DNA of 60,141 nt from Adhaeribacter aerolatus (GTDB lineage: Bacteria > Bacteroidota > Bacteroidia > Cytophagales > Hymenobacteraceae). Below the pieces are notes generated by a model. That model searched no databases. It saw only the letters and a list, made by a program, of their open reading frames with translations, and was not told the origin of the DNA. Within the stretch, counting starts at the first letter, position 1. Every line of letters starts with the position of its first letter. The stretch spans positions 1 to 60,141 of the forward strand of contig NZ_BJYS01000047.1 in the NCBI RefSeq assembly GCF_007991635.1, in the 5' to 3' direction. A program made the translations under genes and the position numbers. Positions 33,102 to 42,778 of the stretch are shown piece after piece.

Positions 33102-34340
33102 TTAGTGATGAACAGCCATTTCCATCTCTTTGGATTTCTTAGAATTTTTTTGCCAGAAAAACAAGATGGTAAACAACACTATCAGTATAGCCGGGAAGGC
33201 TATCATTTTTTCTAAAGTATCTTGTCCGGTAGCCAGTTCTAAGGCATTGCCGGTAAGTCCCTGGGCAGTATAGGTTGCTCTGGATTCATCAATCCAGTTG
33301 CCTATAATAGGCTGAAAAATGGAGGAAGAGAACATGCCCACCGCACCAATAATAGACATACCTAAAGCGCTGCTCAAAGGAACTCTTTGGGCCACGGAAC
33401 CAACCATAACCGGCCAGAAATAGCAATAACCAAAAGCAAAAACTACGGCTGCCACATAAGCCATGGGGCCGGTTACCGTGCTAAACAAATAAATACCAAT
33501 GGCGGCAAATATGGCACTTGCCAGTAAAACACCTGTCTGACCAAGAGCTGCCACCACCGGACCAGCAAAAAACCGGCCCACGGTTACTAACCCGGCGGTT
33601 AAGGCTAATATTAACATCGGTTCGGCACCGCTGCTACCCAATATAATTCCTACCCACTGGCCAGGGCCAAACTCGGTAATAGCAGTTAAGGTCATGCATA
33701 CAATCAGGAATAAATAGAGCGGGCTGAACATGGCCTTCAGGTTTTGGCTAATAGAAGTTGCTCCTTCCACATGTGGTTTCGGGAAAGCTTTTCCGAAAAA
33801 TAAAAAAGCATAGGTTATAGCTGGTATTACGATAACCCACATCTGGGCTTGCCAGGAGAAACCTAAATTAGTCATGAAGTTGGAGATAAGAGAACCAACC
33901 AGGATACCGCCCGGGAACCACATGTGGAACCGGTTCAGCATTTTGTTCATTTTAACCCCCGAGTACATATCAGCAATCATAGGGTTACAGGCTGCTTCGG
34001 TACAGCCATTAGCAATACCAATTAAAAGCGTTGAAATAAGCAGTGTGGTATATCCGCCCGCATAGATAGTTAACAGAATACCCAAGGCGTGGGCCACAAA
34101 GGCAATATTCATAATAATTCTAGGACCAACCGTATGGTAAACCAAGCCCCCGATAACCATGGAAATAGGGAAACCCAGGAACCACATAGAGTTAATAAAT
34201 CCTAATTGTTCGGCAGACAGGCCAAATTCGGCGCCTAACTGCGGTAAAATACCGGCTCTGATAGAAAAGGTAAAACCCGTAGTGATGAGGGCAAAGCAAC
34301 TCCCATAAAACAGAGCGCTTCTGTTAATGTTCTCGTTCAT
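33102..34340 (-). CDS. MFS transporter
   Basis: A 412-residue permease with twelve predicted helices. The loop 2-3 region (L-V-Y-H-T-V-G-P-R-I-I-M) is in the place of the MFS motif. The family is sugar- or nucleoside-type, as judged by W-F-P-G-G-I-L-V-G-S-L and G-N-W-I-D-E. The C-terminus is basic (K-N-S-K-K-S-K-E) and cytoplasmic. It lies upstream, on the minus strand, of nothing it overlaps; the DUF1080 gene 83 bases before it runs the same way. Import of sugars or keto-sugars made by the surrounding oxidoreductases is a plausible role (inference). Confidence 0.9.
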   Translation of the reverse strand: MNENINRSALFYGSCFALITTGFTFSIRAGILPQLGAEFGLSAEQLGFINSMWFLGFPISMVIGGLVYHTVGPRIIMNIAFVAHALGILLTIYAGGYTTLLISTLLIGIANGCTEAACNPMIADMYSGVKMNKMLNRFHMWFPGGILVGSLISNFMTNLGFSWQAQMWVIVIPAITYAFLFFGKAFPKPHVEGATSISQNLKAMFSPLYLFLIVCMTLTAITEFGPGQWVGIILGSSGAEPMLILALTAGLVTVGRFFAGPVVAALGQTGVLLASAIFAAIGIYLFSTVTGPMAYVAAVVFAFGYCYFWPVMVGSVAQRVPLSSALGMSIIGAVGMFSSSIFQPIIGNWIDESRATYTAQGLTGNALELATGQDTLEKMIAFPAILIVLFTILFFWQKNSKKSKEMEMAVHH

Positions 34341-34423
34341 TAAATTTAGTTTTTTAGGTTTATAATGTGGAAGTAAGTATAGAGCAACTTAAATAGCTTT
34401 AATTTTAAAGTAAATGGCAAAAA

Positions 34424-35170
34424 TTAAAGCTGCCGGATTTTGATATTTTTATACCACACTTTATCGCCGTGGTCCTGCAGGGCAATATGACCTTTTTTAA
34501 TGCGGCCGTAGCCTGGCATAGCAGCAAACTTGCTGCCCTTTACCATGGCTTCCCACTCAGGGCTGCCTAACTGGTATTCTACTACTTTTTTACCGTTCAG
34601 CCAGTGTTCTACGTGGCCTTTGTTAACTACCAATCTTACGGTATTCCACTGGCCGGCCGGTTTTACTGCGGGCGTAGACAAGGGAATCATATCGTAGTTA
34701 GAACCGGCCTGGCGGTTACCGTTCTTGCCTTGTTTAGCATCCGGGTGCCGCTCATCATCCAATACCTGCATTTCGGGACCGGTATGGTAGGTTGCTTTGT
34801 ATTGCGGATCTTCCGATACATTATAAATAATACCGCTGTTGCCGCCTTCCGATATTTTCCAGTCCAGCATCAACTCATAATTTTCGTATTGGTTTTTAGT
34901 AATAATATCGCCGCCGCCTTTGCCGGTGAGGGCAATAGCGCCATCTTCAACCTGCCAGACAGTAGGCACATTATCTTTCCGAAACCCACGCCATTGGTCC
35001 ATCGATTTACCATCGAACAAAAGCGTCCAGCCGGCAGCCTTTTCTGCTTTGGTTAAAGCATTGTCGGTTTTACCTGCAGGCTTTTTAGCTTGGGCAAGCA
35101 GTGTGTACGATAAACAAATGGCCAGCGCAAAGGCCGCCATAAACTTTAAGTTACTTAAATTCTTTCTCAT
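34424..35170 (-). CDS. Secreted DUF1080 (3-keto-glycoside hydrolase/lyase-type) protein
   Basis: A 248-residue exported protein with a signal peptide (residues 1-27, ...YTLLAQ). The DUF1080 fold follows: A-G-W-T-L-L-F-D-G-K-S, W-x-V-E-D-G-A-I-A-L-T-G, Y-E-L-M-L-D-W-K-I-S-E-G-G-N-S-G-I, Y-H-T-G-P-E-M-Q-V-L-D-D and a concanavalin-like closing I-A-L-Q-D-H-G-D-K-V-W. Family members cleave 3-keto-glycosides made by Gfo/Idh dehydrogenases; both types are in this locus. An upstream ATG at 35203 would add 11 residues before the signal peptide; I chose the later one because it gives a normal signal-peptide start. Confidence 0.87.
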   Translation of the reverse strand: MRKNLSNLKFMAAFALAICLSYTLLAQAKKPAGKTDNALTKAEKAAGWTLLFDGKSMDQWRGFRKDNVPTVWQVEDGAIALTGKGGGDIITKNQYENYELMLDWKISEGGNSGIIYNVSEDPQYKATYHTGPEMQVLDDERHPDAKQGKNGNRQAGSNYDMIPLSTPAVKPAGQWNTVRLVVNKGHVEHWLNGKKVVEYQLGSPEWEAMVKGSKFAAMPGYGRIKKGHIALQDHGDKVWYKNIKIRQL

Positions 35171-35628
35171 TTGGGTGAAAAACTGACCTTTTAATTTATT
35201 CAAATTCGATTAAAAATAAAGAAATTAAAAGGATAAGACCTAATAATTTAACCAAGTATTTATTTAATTTTTTTCACTTTGTATTTTTTACAACAATATC
35301 ATTTTACCACTGAAATGTTTTAAATAAATTCGGCTGATAATTATCTATTTATCAATATGACACAAACATTTGTCTTTGTCAGAATAAATATTGGCCTTAT
35401 ATATCCGGTTTTAAGCTTCGCCTGACTGGCTGGCAACAGACCCGCTGGAAACTTAGCTAAAAAGGACAACGGAAAAATATAAATTCAAGTAGTTATAAAA
35501 GAACCATACCCGAAATATTCTGTTGTAATTACATTTTATAATTATTCCACAATACCTTACATTTAGAGGTAATTTTACATCGTTATATGTTAAACCACCC
35601 AATTAAAAGAATTAGATAAACAAACAAA
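35171..35628. other. Divergent intergenic region
   Basis: 458 AT-rich bases between the DUF1080 gene (minus) and the ThuA gene (plus). TGTAATTACA at 35524-35533 is a perfect 10-base palindrome and shares its half-sites with the TTGTAAA..TTACAA operators near susC. It is only a weak operator candidate. No other feature was seen. Confidence 0.4.
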
Positions 35629-38600
35629 ATGAAAATCAAAAATTATCGGCAGCTGTTAGCCGGAAGTGCATTTGCACTAATGGTTTTTGCCTTTTTTGCT
35701 TTCAGCAAACTTCTGGTACAGCCCAAAATCCTTATTTTTAGTAAAACCAGTGGTTTTTACCACACCTCTATTCCCAAAGGCAAAATTGCCCTGATGAAAT
35801 TGGCCAGTGAAAACAACATGGTAGCCGACACCACTACTAACCCGGCCGTGTTTACCGATGCCAACCTGAAAAATTATGCGGCTGTAGTTTTTTTAAGCAC
35901 TACCGGCGACGTACTTAATAATTATCAGGAAGCAGCTTTTGAACGCTACATTCAGGGTGGTGGGGGCTTTATGGGCATACACGCCGCCGCCGACACCGAG
36001 TACGACTGGGGCTGGTACGGCCGCCTGGTGGGTGCTTACTTCCTGAGCCATCCGAAACAACAGGACGCCGTTATACAGGTAACCAACCGCAAACACCCGG
36101 CTACCAAGCATTTGCCTAAAAAGTGGAAACGCTGGGACGAGTGGTACAACTACAAAAACATAAATCCGGCTATTAAGGTGCTGATGAACCTGGATGAGAC
36201 TTCTTACGAAGGCGGTAAAAACGGTAAAAACCACCCGATAGCCTGGTACCACGAGTACGATGGCGGCCGCGCTTTTTACACCGGCTTAGGCCATACCGAC
36301 GAATCTTATCTGGACCCGCAGTTTCTGAAACATTTACTGGGCGGCCTGCAGTACGCTATTGGTAAAAACGTTACTTTAGATTATGCCAAAGCCAAAACCC
36401 AGAATGTACCCGAAGACGACCGTTTTGTAAAAACCCTGTTAACCCAGGGCGGCTTTACCGAACCTACCGAGATGGCCATTCTGCCAAATTTCGATATTCT
36501 GGTAGGCCAGCGCCGGGGTGAAGTAATGCTTTATACCCAAAAAACCGGCGAAGTAAAAGAGGTTGCTAACCTGAATGTATTTTTTAAGAGTACCACTATG
36601 CAAGGCCCGGGTAACGCCGAAGAAGGCCTGATGGGATTGGCTGCCGACCCGGACTACGCGACGAACAACTTCATATATGCTTATTACAGCCCGGCCGATA
36701 AAGTAGTAAACCGCTTATCGCGTTTTGTTTTCCGCAATGGTACTTTTGATAAGGCTTCGGAAAAAATAATTTTAGAGATACCCACCGAACGTCATATTTG
36801 CTGCCATACCGGCGGTTCTATTGCGTTTGGCCCCGATAAATTATTATACCTTTCTACCGGCGACAACTCCACCCCATTTGATAAGCCTAAAGCGAGGTAC
36901 GTAAACTCGGGTTATGCCCCGCTGAACGACCAGCCCGGCGATAAGCAATACGATGTGCGCCGCTCATCCGGTAACACTAACGATTTAAGAGGTAAAATCT
37001 TACGCCTCAAAATTAACCCCGATGGTAGCTACGATATTCCGCAAGGTAATTTATTCCCGAAAGGCACCGACAAAACCCGCCCCGAAATTTATACCATGGG
37101 CCACCGCAACCCTTACCGGATTTCGATAGATCAAAAGAAGAACGTGTTGTACTGGGGTGAAGTTGGTCCCGATGCCCGCGCAGATAGCATGGCTACCCGC
37201 GGCCCTAAGGGTTACGACGAGGTAAACCGGGCGGCTAAAGCCGGGCATTATGGCTGGCCTTATTTTATCGGTAATAATTATCCTTACCGTCAGTTCGATT
37301 ATGCCACTGGTAAATCCGGCGAAGCTTTTGATCCGGCTAAACCGGTAAACAATTCAAAAAATAATACGGGTCTTACCCAATTGCCACCAACTACGCCAGC
37401 CTTTATCTGGTACCCTTACGACGAGTCTAAAGATTTCCCGCAAGTTGGTACCGGCGGCCGTAATGCTATGACCGGCCCGGTTTATTATTCCGATATGTTC
37501 CCGGCTGCCACCCGTTACCCCTCTTACTACGATGGTAAGCTAATTATTTACGACTGGATTCGGGACTGGATAAAATTTGTGACCATTACGCCCGATGGCA
37601 AATACGACAAAATGGAGCCATTTATGCAGAATGCGAAACTGGCCTCAGTAATTGATATGGAAGTAGGTCCAGACGGACGCTTGTACCTGCTGGAATACGG
37701 CAAAGGCTGGTTCACGAAAAACCCGGATGCCGGCCTTTCACGCGTTGATTATTTAGCCGGTAACCGTCCGCCAAAAGTTTCTGCGTTAGAAGTAGATAAA
37801 CTAAACGGTAACTTACCGTTTACTTTTACCGCCAGCGTACAAGCCAACGACCCGGAAAAAGATGCCCTAACCTACGTTTGGACCATTGGTAACGAAACCA
37901 AGGAAACAAAAGAGCCCCGCCTGCAACACACTATTACCAAAGCCGGCAATTACAAAATAAATGTAAAGGTACAGGATACAGAAAAAGCTTTTAGTACCAG
38001 CAATACCGTAGAAGTTTATGCTGGTAATGCCCAGCCTGTGGTAAATATTAATTTGCAAGGCAACCGCTCTTTCTACTTCCCGAACAAACCGGTAGCTTAT
38101 AATATTAAAGTTACCGATCCGGGCGCCAAAGTAGACATGAAAAACCTGCACGTAACTTCTGACTTTATTCAGGGCAGAGACTTGGCTTCGGCTTCTACCG
38201 GTCACCAGATTATATCCGAAGCTATCCAGGGCCGCAACATTATGATGAATTCTGATTGTAAAGCCTGCCATGCCATTACCGAAAAATCGATTGGGCCATC
38301 GTTTACCGAGGTAGCTAAAAAATACCAGAAAGATACGCGGGCGCATGAATATTTAGCTTCTAAAATTATTAAAGGGGGTAGCGGTGTTTGGGGCGGCAAC
38401 GTAATGCCGGCGCACTTAACCATGCCCGAAGGTGATGTTCGCCAGATTGTAACCTGGATTTTAACGTTAGCAGACGCTGGAAATGCCAAAGCCAGCTTAC
38501 CGGCCAGCGGCAAAATAACGCCGGCCTTAAATGAGCAAAAGAAACAGGAAAATGTATTCCGGTTAATTGCTACCTACACCGACAACGGCGGACCGGGTGG

Positions 38601-39054
38601 CATTAGCCCACTGGCTGGTTCCGGTTCTATCTACCTGCGCAACAGCGTAATGGATGTGCGCGACTTAACCCAGGCACAAGGCTTTGCAAGAAGAGATTCG
38701 GCTGGTGCGGCTTACCTGGTACTGCCTAACAACCAGGGCGTAATAAAAGCCGGACAACTGGATTTAAATGGCATTAACCGGCTAGAGTTAACTGCCTTTA
38801 GTGGTATGCGTCCTGGTACTTACCAGGTAGAACTTAGAAGCGGCAAACCTAACGGAACTCTCCTGGCTCAAGCCCAGATGAATTTACCCGGTAATCGCCA
38901 ACGGGCAACTACCAGTGTACCGCTCCAGAAAAATGGTAATGGTAACGGCGAGGGCTCCGGTTCCGAACCGTTACAGGATATTTATTTAGTAGTTAAGCAA
39001 CAGCAAGCCGGTGGCCGTGCCCTGCTGAAAACCATTAGCTTTATTCCGGAATAA
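35629..39054 (+). CDS. Multidomain ThuA / PQQ-type sugar dehydrogenase / PKD / cytochrome c protein
   Basis: A 1141-residue exported protein; the hydrophobic front (about 8-28) is a signal peptide or anchor. Domain order: ThuA-like fold (about 33-247, with G-G-G-F-M-G-I-H-A-A-A-D-T-E), a glucose/sorbosone-dehydrogenase-type beta-propeller (about 265-700, with E-E-G-L-M-G-L-A-A-D-P, T-G-D-N-S, M-G-H-R-N-P-Y-R), a PKD-like domain (about 720-800), one haem-c site C877-K-A-C-H881, and a C-terminal carbohydrate-binding-like domain. It would oxidise a sugar outside the cytoplasm and pass electrons to its own haem. Similar fusions are known in Bacteroidota; the substrate is unknown. It diverges from the DUF1080 gene. 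Confidence 0.92.
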   Translation: MKIKNYRQLLAGSAFALMVFAFFAFSKLLVQPKILIFSKTSGFYHTSIPKGKIALMKLASENNMVADTTTNPAVFTDANLKNYAAVVFLSTTGDVLNNYQEAAFERYIQGGGGFMGIHAAADTEYDWGWYGRLVGAYFLSHPKQQDAVIQVTNRKHPATKHLPKKWKRWDEWYNYKNINPAIKVLMNLDETSYEGGKNGKNHPIAWYHEYDGGRAFYTGLGHTDESYLDPQFLKHLLGGLQYAIGKNVTLDYAKAKTQNVPEDDRFVKTLLTQGGFTEPTEMAILPNFDILVGQRRGEVMLYTQKTGEVKEVANLNVFFKSTTMQGPGNAEEGLMGLAADPDYATNNFIYAYYSPADKVVNRLSRFVFRNGTFDKASEKIILEIPTERHICCHTGGSIAFGPDKLLYLSTGDNSTPFDKPKARYVNSGYAPLNDQPGDKQYDVRRSSGNTNDLRGKILRLKINPDGSYDIPQGNLFPKGTDKTRPEIYTMGHRNPYRISIDQKKNVLYWGEVGPDARADSMATRGPKGYDEVNRAAKAGHYGWPYFIGNNYPYRQFDYATGKSGEAFDPAKPVNNSKNNTGLTQLPPTTPAFIWYPYDESKDFPQVGTGGRNAMTGPVYYSDMFPAATRYPSYYDGKLIIYDWIRDWIKFVTITPDGKYDKMEPFMQNAKLASVIDMEVGPDGRLYLLEYGKGWFTKNPDAGLSRVDYLAGNRPPKVSALEVDKLNGNLPFTFTASVQANDPEKDALTYVWTIGNETKETKEPRLQHTITKAGNYKINVKVQDTEKAFSTSNTVEVYAGNAQPVVNINLQGNRSFYFPNKPVAYNIKVTDPGAKVDMKNLHVTSDFIQGRDLASASTGHQIISEAIQGRNIMMNSDCKACHAITEKSIGPSFTEVAKKYQKDTRAHEYLASKIIKGGSGVWGGNVMPAHLTMPEGDVRQIVTWILTLADAGNAKASLPASGKITPALNEQKKQENVFRLIATYTDNGGPGGISPLAGSGSIYLRNSVMDVRDLTQAQGFARRDSAGAAYLVLPNNQGVIKAGQLDLNGINRLELTAFSGMRPGTYQVELRSGKPNGTLLAQAQMNLPGNRQRATTSVPLQKNGNGNGEGSGSEPLQDIYLVVKQQQAGGRALLKTISFIPE

Positions 39055-39086
39055 ATATTCTGAGTTAGTAATCAAGTAAATAAAAT

Positions 39087-39130
39087 AACCGCTTCTGTAT
39101 TTTTTAAGTACGGAAGCGGTTTTCTTTTTT
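39087..39130 (+). terminator. Terminator after the ThuA-dehydrogenase gene
   Basis: AACCGCTTCTGTA and TACGGAAGCGGTT pair (one G-U) and are followed by a T-run, 32 bases after the stop. Confidence 0.85.
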
Positions 39131-39292
39131 TACCCTCCATATAATTCTAAAGGATTGACTTAGATTAACAAAAAATTAGGAAGCATTTAAGAAATTATTA
39201 ACTTAAGCAGATGGATTATTAGGTTGATGGCAATTGCAGCTATTCTTTTTAAATGACAAAATGTCCTTATCTATATAGACCCAAATACAAGG

Positions 39293-40159
39293 ATGAATAA
39301 AAATCAACAAGCAGAATTTGTTAAATGGTTTGGACCATTATTAGATGCTTTAAGAGAATTAGGATATTCAGGTAAGCCTAAAGAAGTTTCTGACACTATA
39401 GCTAAAAATTTAAAATTGAATGAATCAGTTTTAGATGCAGCGCTAAAATCAGGTGCAAACAGATTTCATAATCAAGTAGCTTGGGCTAGGCAGTATTTAA
39501 CTTGGGAAGGACTATTAGATTCTTCAGAAAGAGGAACTTGGAAACTGACAGAAAAGGGAAAGAATACTAAATTGAACCAAGAGGAATCTAGAAAGCTTTT
39601 TTTAAAGTGGGTAGAAATCAATCAAAAAGCTCGAAAAAGTAAATCTTCTATACAAAGCATTAAAGAACAAGAAGAAGAGGATCCGGAATCAATTGAAATT
39701 CCAGCAGAATCTACCCTGATTGATGTATTACAAAGTCTGTCTCCATCTGGTTTTGAAAACATTTGTAAAGAACTTTTACGAGAACACAATTTTGAAAATG
39801 TTCAAGTAACAGGAAAATCGCACGATGGCGGAATAGATGGATTTGGTATTTTAGAAATTAATCCCTTTGTAAGTTTCAAAGTCCTTTTTCAATGCAAAAG
39901 ATATAAGGGCTCAGTGTCCCGAGCCCAAGTTGGAGACTTCAGAAATGCAATGATTGGTAGAGCAGAGAAAGGTATAATATTAACTACTGGTACATTTACT
40001 AATGAAGCTATTAAAGAAGCGTCAAGAGACGGTGCACCGCAAATCGAGTTGGTTGATGGTAAAAAATTAGTTCAAATGTTTGAAAAAGTTGAATTAGGAG
40101 TTAAACCTAAAGTAGTATATGAGGTTAATTTAAACTATTTCCAAAAATTTAAAGATTAA
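39293..40159 (+). CDS. Mrr-type restriction endonuclease
   Basis: A 288-residue protein of the type IV restriction Mrr family, which cuts modified foreign DNA. Residues 1-100 are an N-terminal winged-helix-like domain (W-F-G-P-L-L-D-A-L-R-E-L-G). The catalytic PD-(D/E)xK core is D178-G-G-I-D182-G and F-Q200-C-K202-R, preceded by L-S-P-S-G-F-E-N-I-C-K-E-L-L and followed by G-I-I-L-T-T-G-T-F-T. The gene is clearly more AT-rich than its neighbours and uses A/T-ending codons, a sign of recent transfer. It sits alone between terminators inside the sugar locus. No partner methylase is present, as expected for type IV. Confidence 0.9.
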   Translation: MNKNQQAEFVKWFGPLLDALRELGYSGKPKEVSDTIAKNLKLNESVLDAALKSGANRFHNQVAWARQYLTWEGLLDSSERGTWKLTEKGKNTKLNQEESRKLFLKWVEINQKARKSKSSIQSIKEQEEEDPESIEIPAESTLIDVLQSLSPSGFENICKELLREHNFENVQVTGKSHDGGIDGFGILEINPFVSFKVLFQCKRYKGSVSRAQVGDFRNAMIGRAEKGIILTTGTFTNEAIKEASRDGAPQIELVDGKKLVQMFEKVELGVKPKVVYEVNLNYFQKFKD

Positions 40160-40190
40160 GTTCTGTAATGCCTGGTATAACACCATAGCA

Positions 40191-40232
40191 CAAGAAGCCC
40201 TGGCTAAATTATTTACCAGGGCTTCTTGTTTG
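40191..40232. terminator. Bidirectional terminator between Mrr and TIM-barrel genes
   Basis: CAAGAAGCCCTGG (40191-40203) and CCAGGGCTTCTTG (40216-40228) are exact complements, flanked by T-rich and A-rich ends. The genes on each side converge. Confidence 0.85.
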
Positions 40233-40249
40233 CTTAAAATATTTATTAT

Positions 40250-41296
40250 CTACTCTAAACCTAATACCTTACGGTTGTAAGCTTCATCGGAGCCAGTGCT
40301 GGCAAAGTCGTCGAAAGCGCGTTCAGTGCGGCGGATCATGTGTTGCTGAATAAACGGAGCTCCTTCGCGGGCGCCATCTTCCGGATGCTTCAGGGCACAC
40401 TCCCACTCCAACACGGCCCAACCTTCGTAATTGTACTGAGCCAGTTTGCTGAATACACTTTTAAAATCTACCTGTCCATCGCCTAATGAACGGAAACGGC
40501 CCGGACGATTTACCCAATCCTGGTAGCCACCGTACACCCCGGAACGGCCATTCGGGTTAAACTCGGCATCCTTCACGTGGAACATCTTAATAAATTCGTG
40601 ATAAATATCGATGTACGCCAGGTAATCTAATTGCTGCAGCACGAAATGACTTGGATCGTAGAGCAGGTTTACGCGCTTATGGTTACCAGTTGCTTCCAGG
40701 AAACGCTCGAAAGTAATTCCATCGTGCAGGTCTTCCCCCGGGTGAATTTCGTAACAAACATCTACGCCCGATTCGTCGAAGGCATTCAGAATAGGCAGCC
40801 ACCGGTTGGCCAGTTCTTTAAAGCCGGTTTCTACCAGCCCGGCGGGGCGCTGCGGCCACGGATAAACGGTATGCCACAACAAAGCACCCGAAAAAGTGGC
40901 GTGGGCATTTATTCCTAAATTACGGCTAGCCTTAGCCGCGTATTTTAACTGTTGTACGGCCCATTCGGTCCGGGCTTTTGGGTTGTTGTGGTATTGCTGG
41001 GGAGCAAAGCCATCGAACATGCTGTCGTAAGCCGGGTGTACGGCCACTAATTGTCCTTGTAAGTGCGTAGAAAGCTCGGTTATCTCTAAGCCATTGGCCT
41101 GCGCTACACCTTTCAATTCATCGGCATAGGTCTGGCTTTCGGCCAGTTTTTGCAAATCTACTAATTGGGTAACCCAGGTCGGAAGTTGCACCCCTTTGTA
41201 ACCTAAACCAGCCGCCCATTTACACATATTCTCGAAAGAATTAAAGGGGGCCTCATTGCCCGCAAACTGGGCTAAAAATATTCCGGGTCCTTTCAT
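40250..41296 (-). CDS. Xylose-isomerase-like TIM-barrel sugar epimerase/isomerase
   Basis: A 348-residue AP-endonuclease-2/IolE-type TIM barrel that isomerises or cleaves sugars. Metal-site segments: C-Y-E-I-H-P-G-E-D (Glu/His), L-L-Y-D-P-S-H-F-V, F-H-V-K-D-A-E-F and A-V-L-E-W-E-C-A. No signal peptide, so cytoplasmic. It is followed on the minus strand by a palindromic repeat and then a Gfo/Idh gene upstream. In known 3-keto-sugar pathways such barrels act on keto intermediates from Gfo/Idh enzymes; the pairing here supports that role. Confidence 0.9.
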   Translation of the reverse strand: MKGPGIFLAQFAGNEAPFNSFENMCKWAAGLGYKGVQLPTWVTQLVDLQKLAESQTYADELKGVAQANGLEITELSTHLQGQLVAVHPAYDSMFDGFAPQQYHNNPKARTEWAVQQLKYAAKASRNLGINAHATFSGALLWHTVYPWPQRPAGLVETGFKELANRWLPILNAFDESGVDVCYEIHPGEDLHDGITFERFLEATGNHKRVNLLYDPSHFVLQQLDYLAYIDIYHEFIKMFHVKDAEFNPNGRSGVYGGYQDWVNRPGRFRSLGDGQVDFKSVFSKLAQYNYEGWAVLEWECALKHPEDGAREGAPFIQQHMIRRTERAFDDFASTGSDEAYNRKVLGLE

Positions 41297-41425
41297 ATTT
41301 TAATTTTTAAATCCGCAGCCATAAGGCCACAGCATATTGTTAATAAAAAAATTTATTAAAAGACTTAAGTACTGTTAAAGTGCCGGTTAAGCAGCAATCA
41401 TTGCAGAGGTTAAAGAAATAAAATC

Positions 41426-41484
41426 CTGTCATTCAGGAGGAACCCATTTGGCTAACTGCTAAATAGGTTCCTCCTGAATGACAG
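41426..41484. repeat. TGTCATTCAGGAGG palindromic repeat, copy 1
   Basis: A perfect 19-base inverted repeat (arms 41426-41444 and 41466-41484) around a 21-base loop containing TTGGC and CTGCTAAA. Copies 2 (42779-42835) and 3 (60103-60141, cut) share the arm core and loop words. It lies between the TIM-barrel and Gfo/Idh genes. Confidence 0.9.
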
Positions 41485-41512
41485 AATTGAGCTTCATCCA
41501 ATTGTAATTTAT

Positions 41513-42658
41513 TTAAACTGCTACCCAAGCTTGCTTCCGGTTCGATTCCAGAATGCGCTCGCAGATAAGTAATTCGCGGTAACCATCGGCAAAAGTCGGG
41601 AACGTTGGATTTTCGGGCTGCTTACCGGCTTCAATGGCGGCGTAAACTTCTTTAAACAGTTGCTTAGAGGTATCGGGGAAACCTTCGTTATGGCCGCCGG
41701 GGAAAGTAATAACCGACCGTACTTCCGGATGAACCAGCGACGGATCGCGCATCAGCACCTGGTTAGCGCCGTCGCGGTTACCAATCCACATTTCATTTGG
41801 CGCTTCGGAGTTCCAGGCAAACGTAGATTTAGAACCGGCAATTTCCAGTTTCATCTGGTTTTTGCGGCCAGCCGATACTTGCGATACCGTAATAACGCCG
41901 CTGTTGCCATTATCGAACCGGAGCAATACGTTGGCATGGTCTTCGGTATTAATTTCCACATCGGCGTAGTCTTCCGGGGTCAGCATTTTACCGGAATAAG
42001 TTTCTACGGGCTTCAGTGGCTTTTTGCGGGTTTTATGAATGGTAGTAAAATCAGCCATTACCGAAGTAGTTTTTAAGCCGGTAATATATTCCAGTACATC
42101 CATTAAATGCGAACCAATATCGGCAATGGCCCGCGAATCGCCGGATTTATCGGGTTCTAAGCGCCAGTTGTAGTCGGTATTGTAAAACAGCCAGTCTTGC
42201 AGGTACGAACCGATAAAAGAGTAAATATCGCCCAATTCGCCTTTTTCGCGCATGGCTTTCATTTGACGCACCAGCGGGTAATAACGCAGGTTAAAGTGAA
42301 CGGCATTTACCAAACCGGTTTGGGACGCAATGCTCACCAGTTCTTCGGCTTCCTCTAAATTTTTAGCTAATGGCTTCTCGCATACCACGTGCTTGCCAGC
42401 CTGCAAAGCCGCTTTCGATTGCGAATAGTGCAGGAAGTTGGGCGTACAAATATGCACACTGGTAATATCATCCTGTTTCAACAAGTTTTCGAAGGTATAA
42501 TAGCGCTCAATGCCCAAGCCTTCGGCTTTTTGTTTCGCTAATTCTTCGGTTATCTCGCACAGGGCGGCTACTTCTACGTTCGGAAGCCGCCGAAGGGCTT
42601 CGATATGAGCCGGGCCAATAAAACCCGTTCCTACTACACCTACTTTAATTTTCTTCAT
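41513..42658 (-). CDS. Gfo/Idh/MocA-family oxidoreductase
   Basis: A 381-residue NAD(P)-dependent sugar dehydrogenase-type enzyme. The Rossmann motif G-V-V-G-T-G-F-I-G is at residues 8-16, and E-K-P-L-A-K-N (about 94-100) holds the catalytic-side lysine. The C-terminal sheet domain includes D-I-G-S-H-L-M-D-V-L and D-H-A-N-V-L-L-R-F-D-N-G. No signal peptide. It would oxidise a hydroxyl, often C3 of a sugar, fitting the DUF1080 and TIM-barrel neighbours. Relation to the second Gfo/Idh gene (42881) is moderate: same fold, different lengths and loop motifs. Confidence 0.92.
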   Translation of the reverse strand: MKKIKVGVVGTGFIGPAHIEALRRLPNVEVAALCEITEELAKQKAEGLGIERYYTFENLLKQDDITSVHICTPNFLHYSQSKAALQAGKHVVCEKPLAKNLEEAEELVSIASQTGLVNAVHFNLRYYPLVRQMKAMREKGELGDIYSFIGSYLQDWLFYNTDYNWRLEPDKSGDSRAIADIGSHLMDVLEYITGLKTTSVMADFTTIHKTRKKPLKPVETYSGKMLTPEDYADVEINTEDHANVLLRFDNGNSGVITVSQVSAGRKNQMKLEIAGSKSTFAWNSEAPNEMWIGNRDGANQVLMRDPSLVHPEVRSVITFPGGHNEGFPDTSKQLFKEVYAAIEAGKQPENPTFPTFADGYRELLICERILESNRKQAWVAV

Positions 42659-42778
42659 AGTGGATTTAAATGAATTACTATTTTTAGGTTGATTTTTAAT
42701 TTTAAAATAACTTTAACCTGTTGTTAAATAGGCTTTTGTTCAAATATTAAATAAATCTCTGGCTTTGGAAACTACATT

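Noticed and set aside
37867-38346. Minus-strand ORF of 159 residues inside the ThuA-dehydrogenase gene
   Set aside because: Antisense shadow covering PKD and cytochrome coding sequence.
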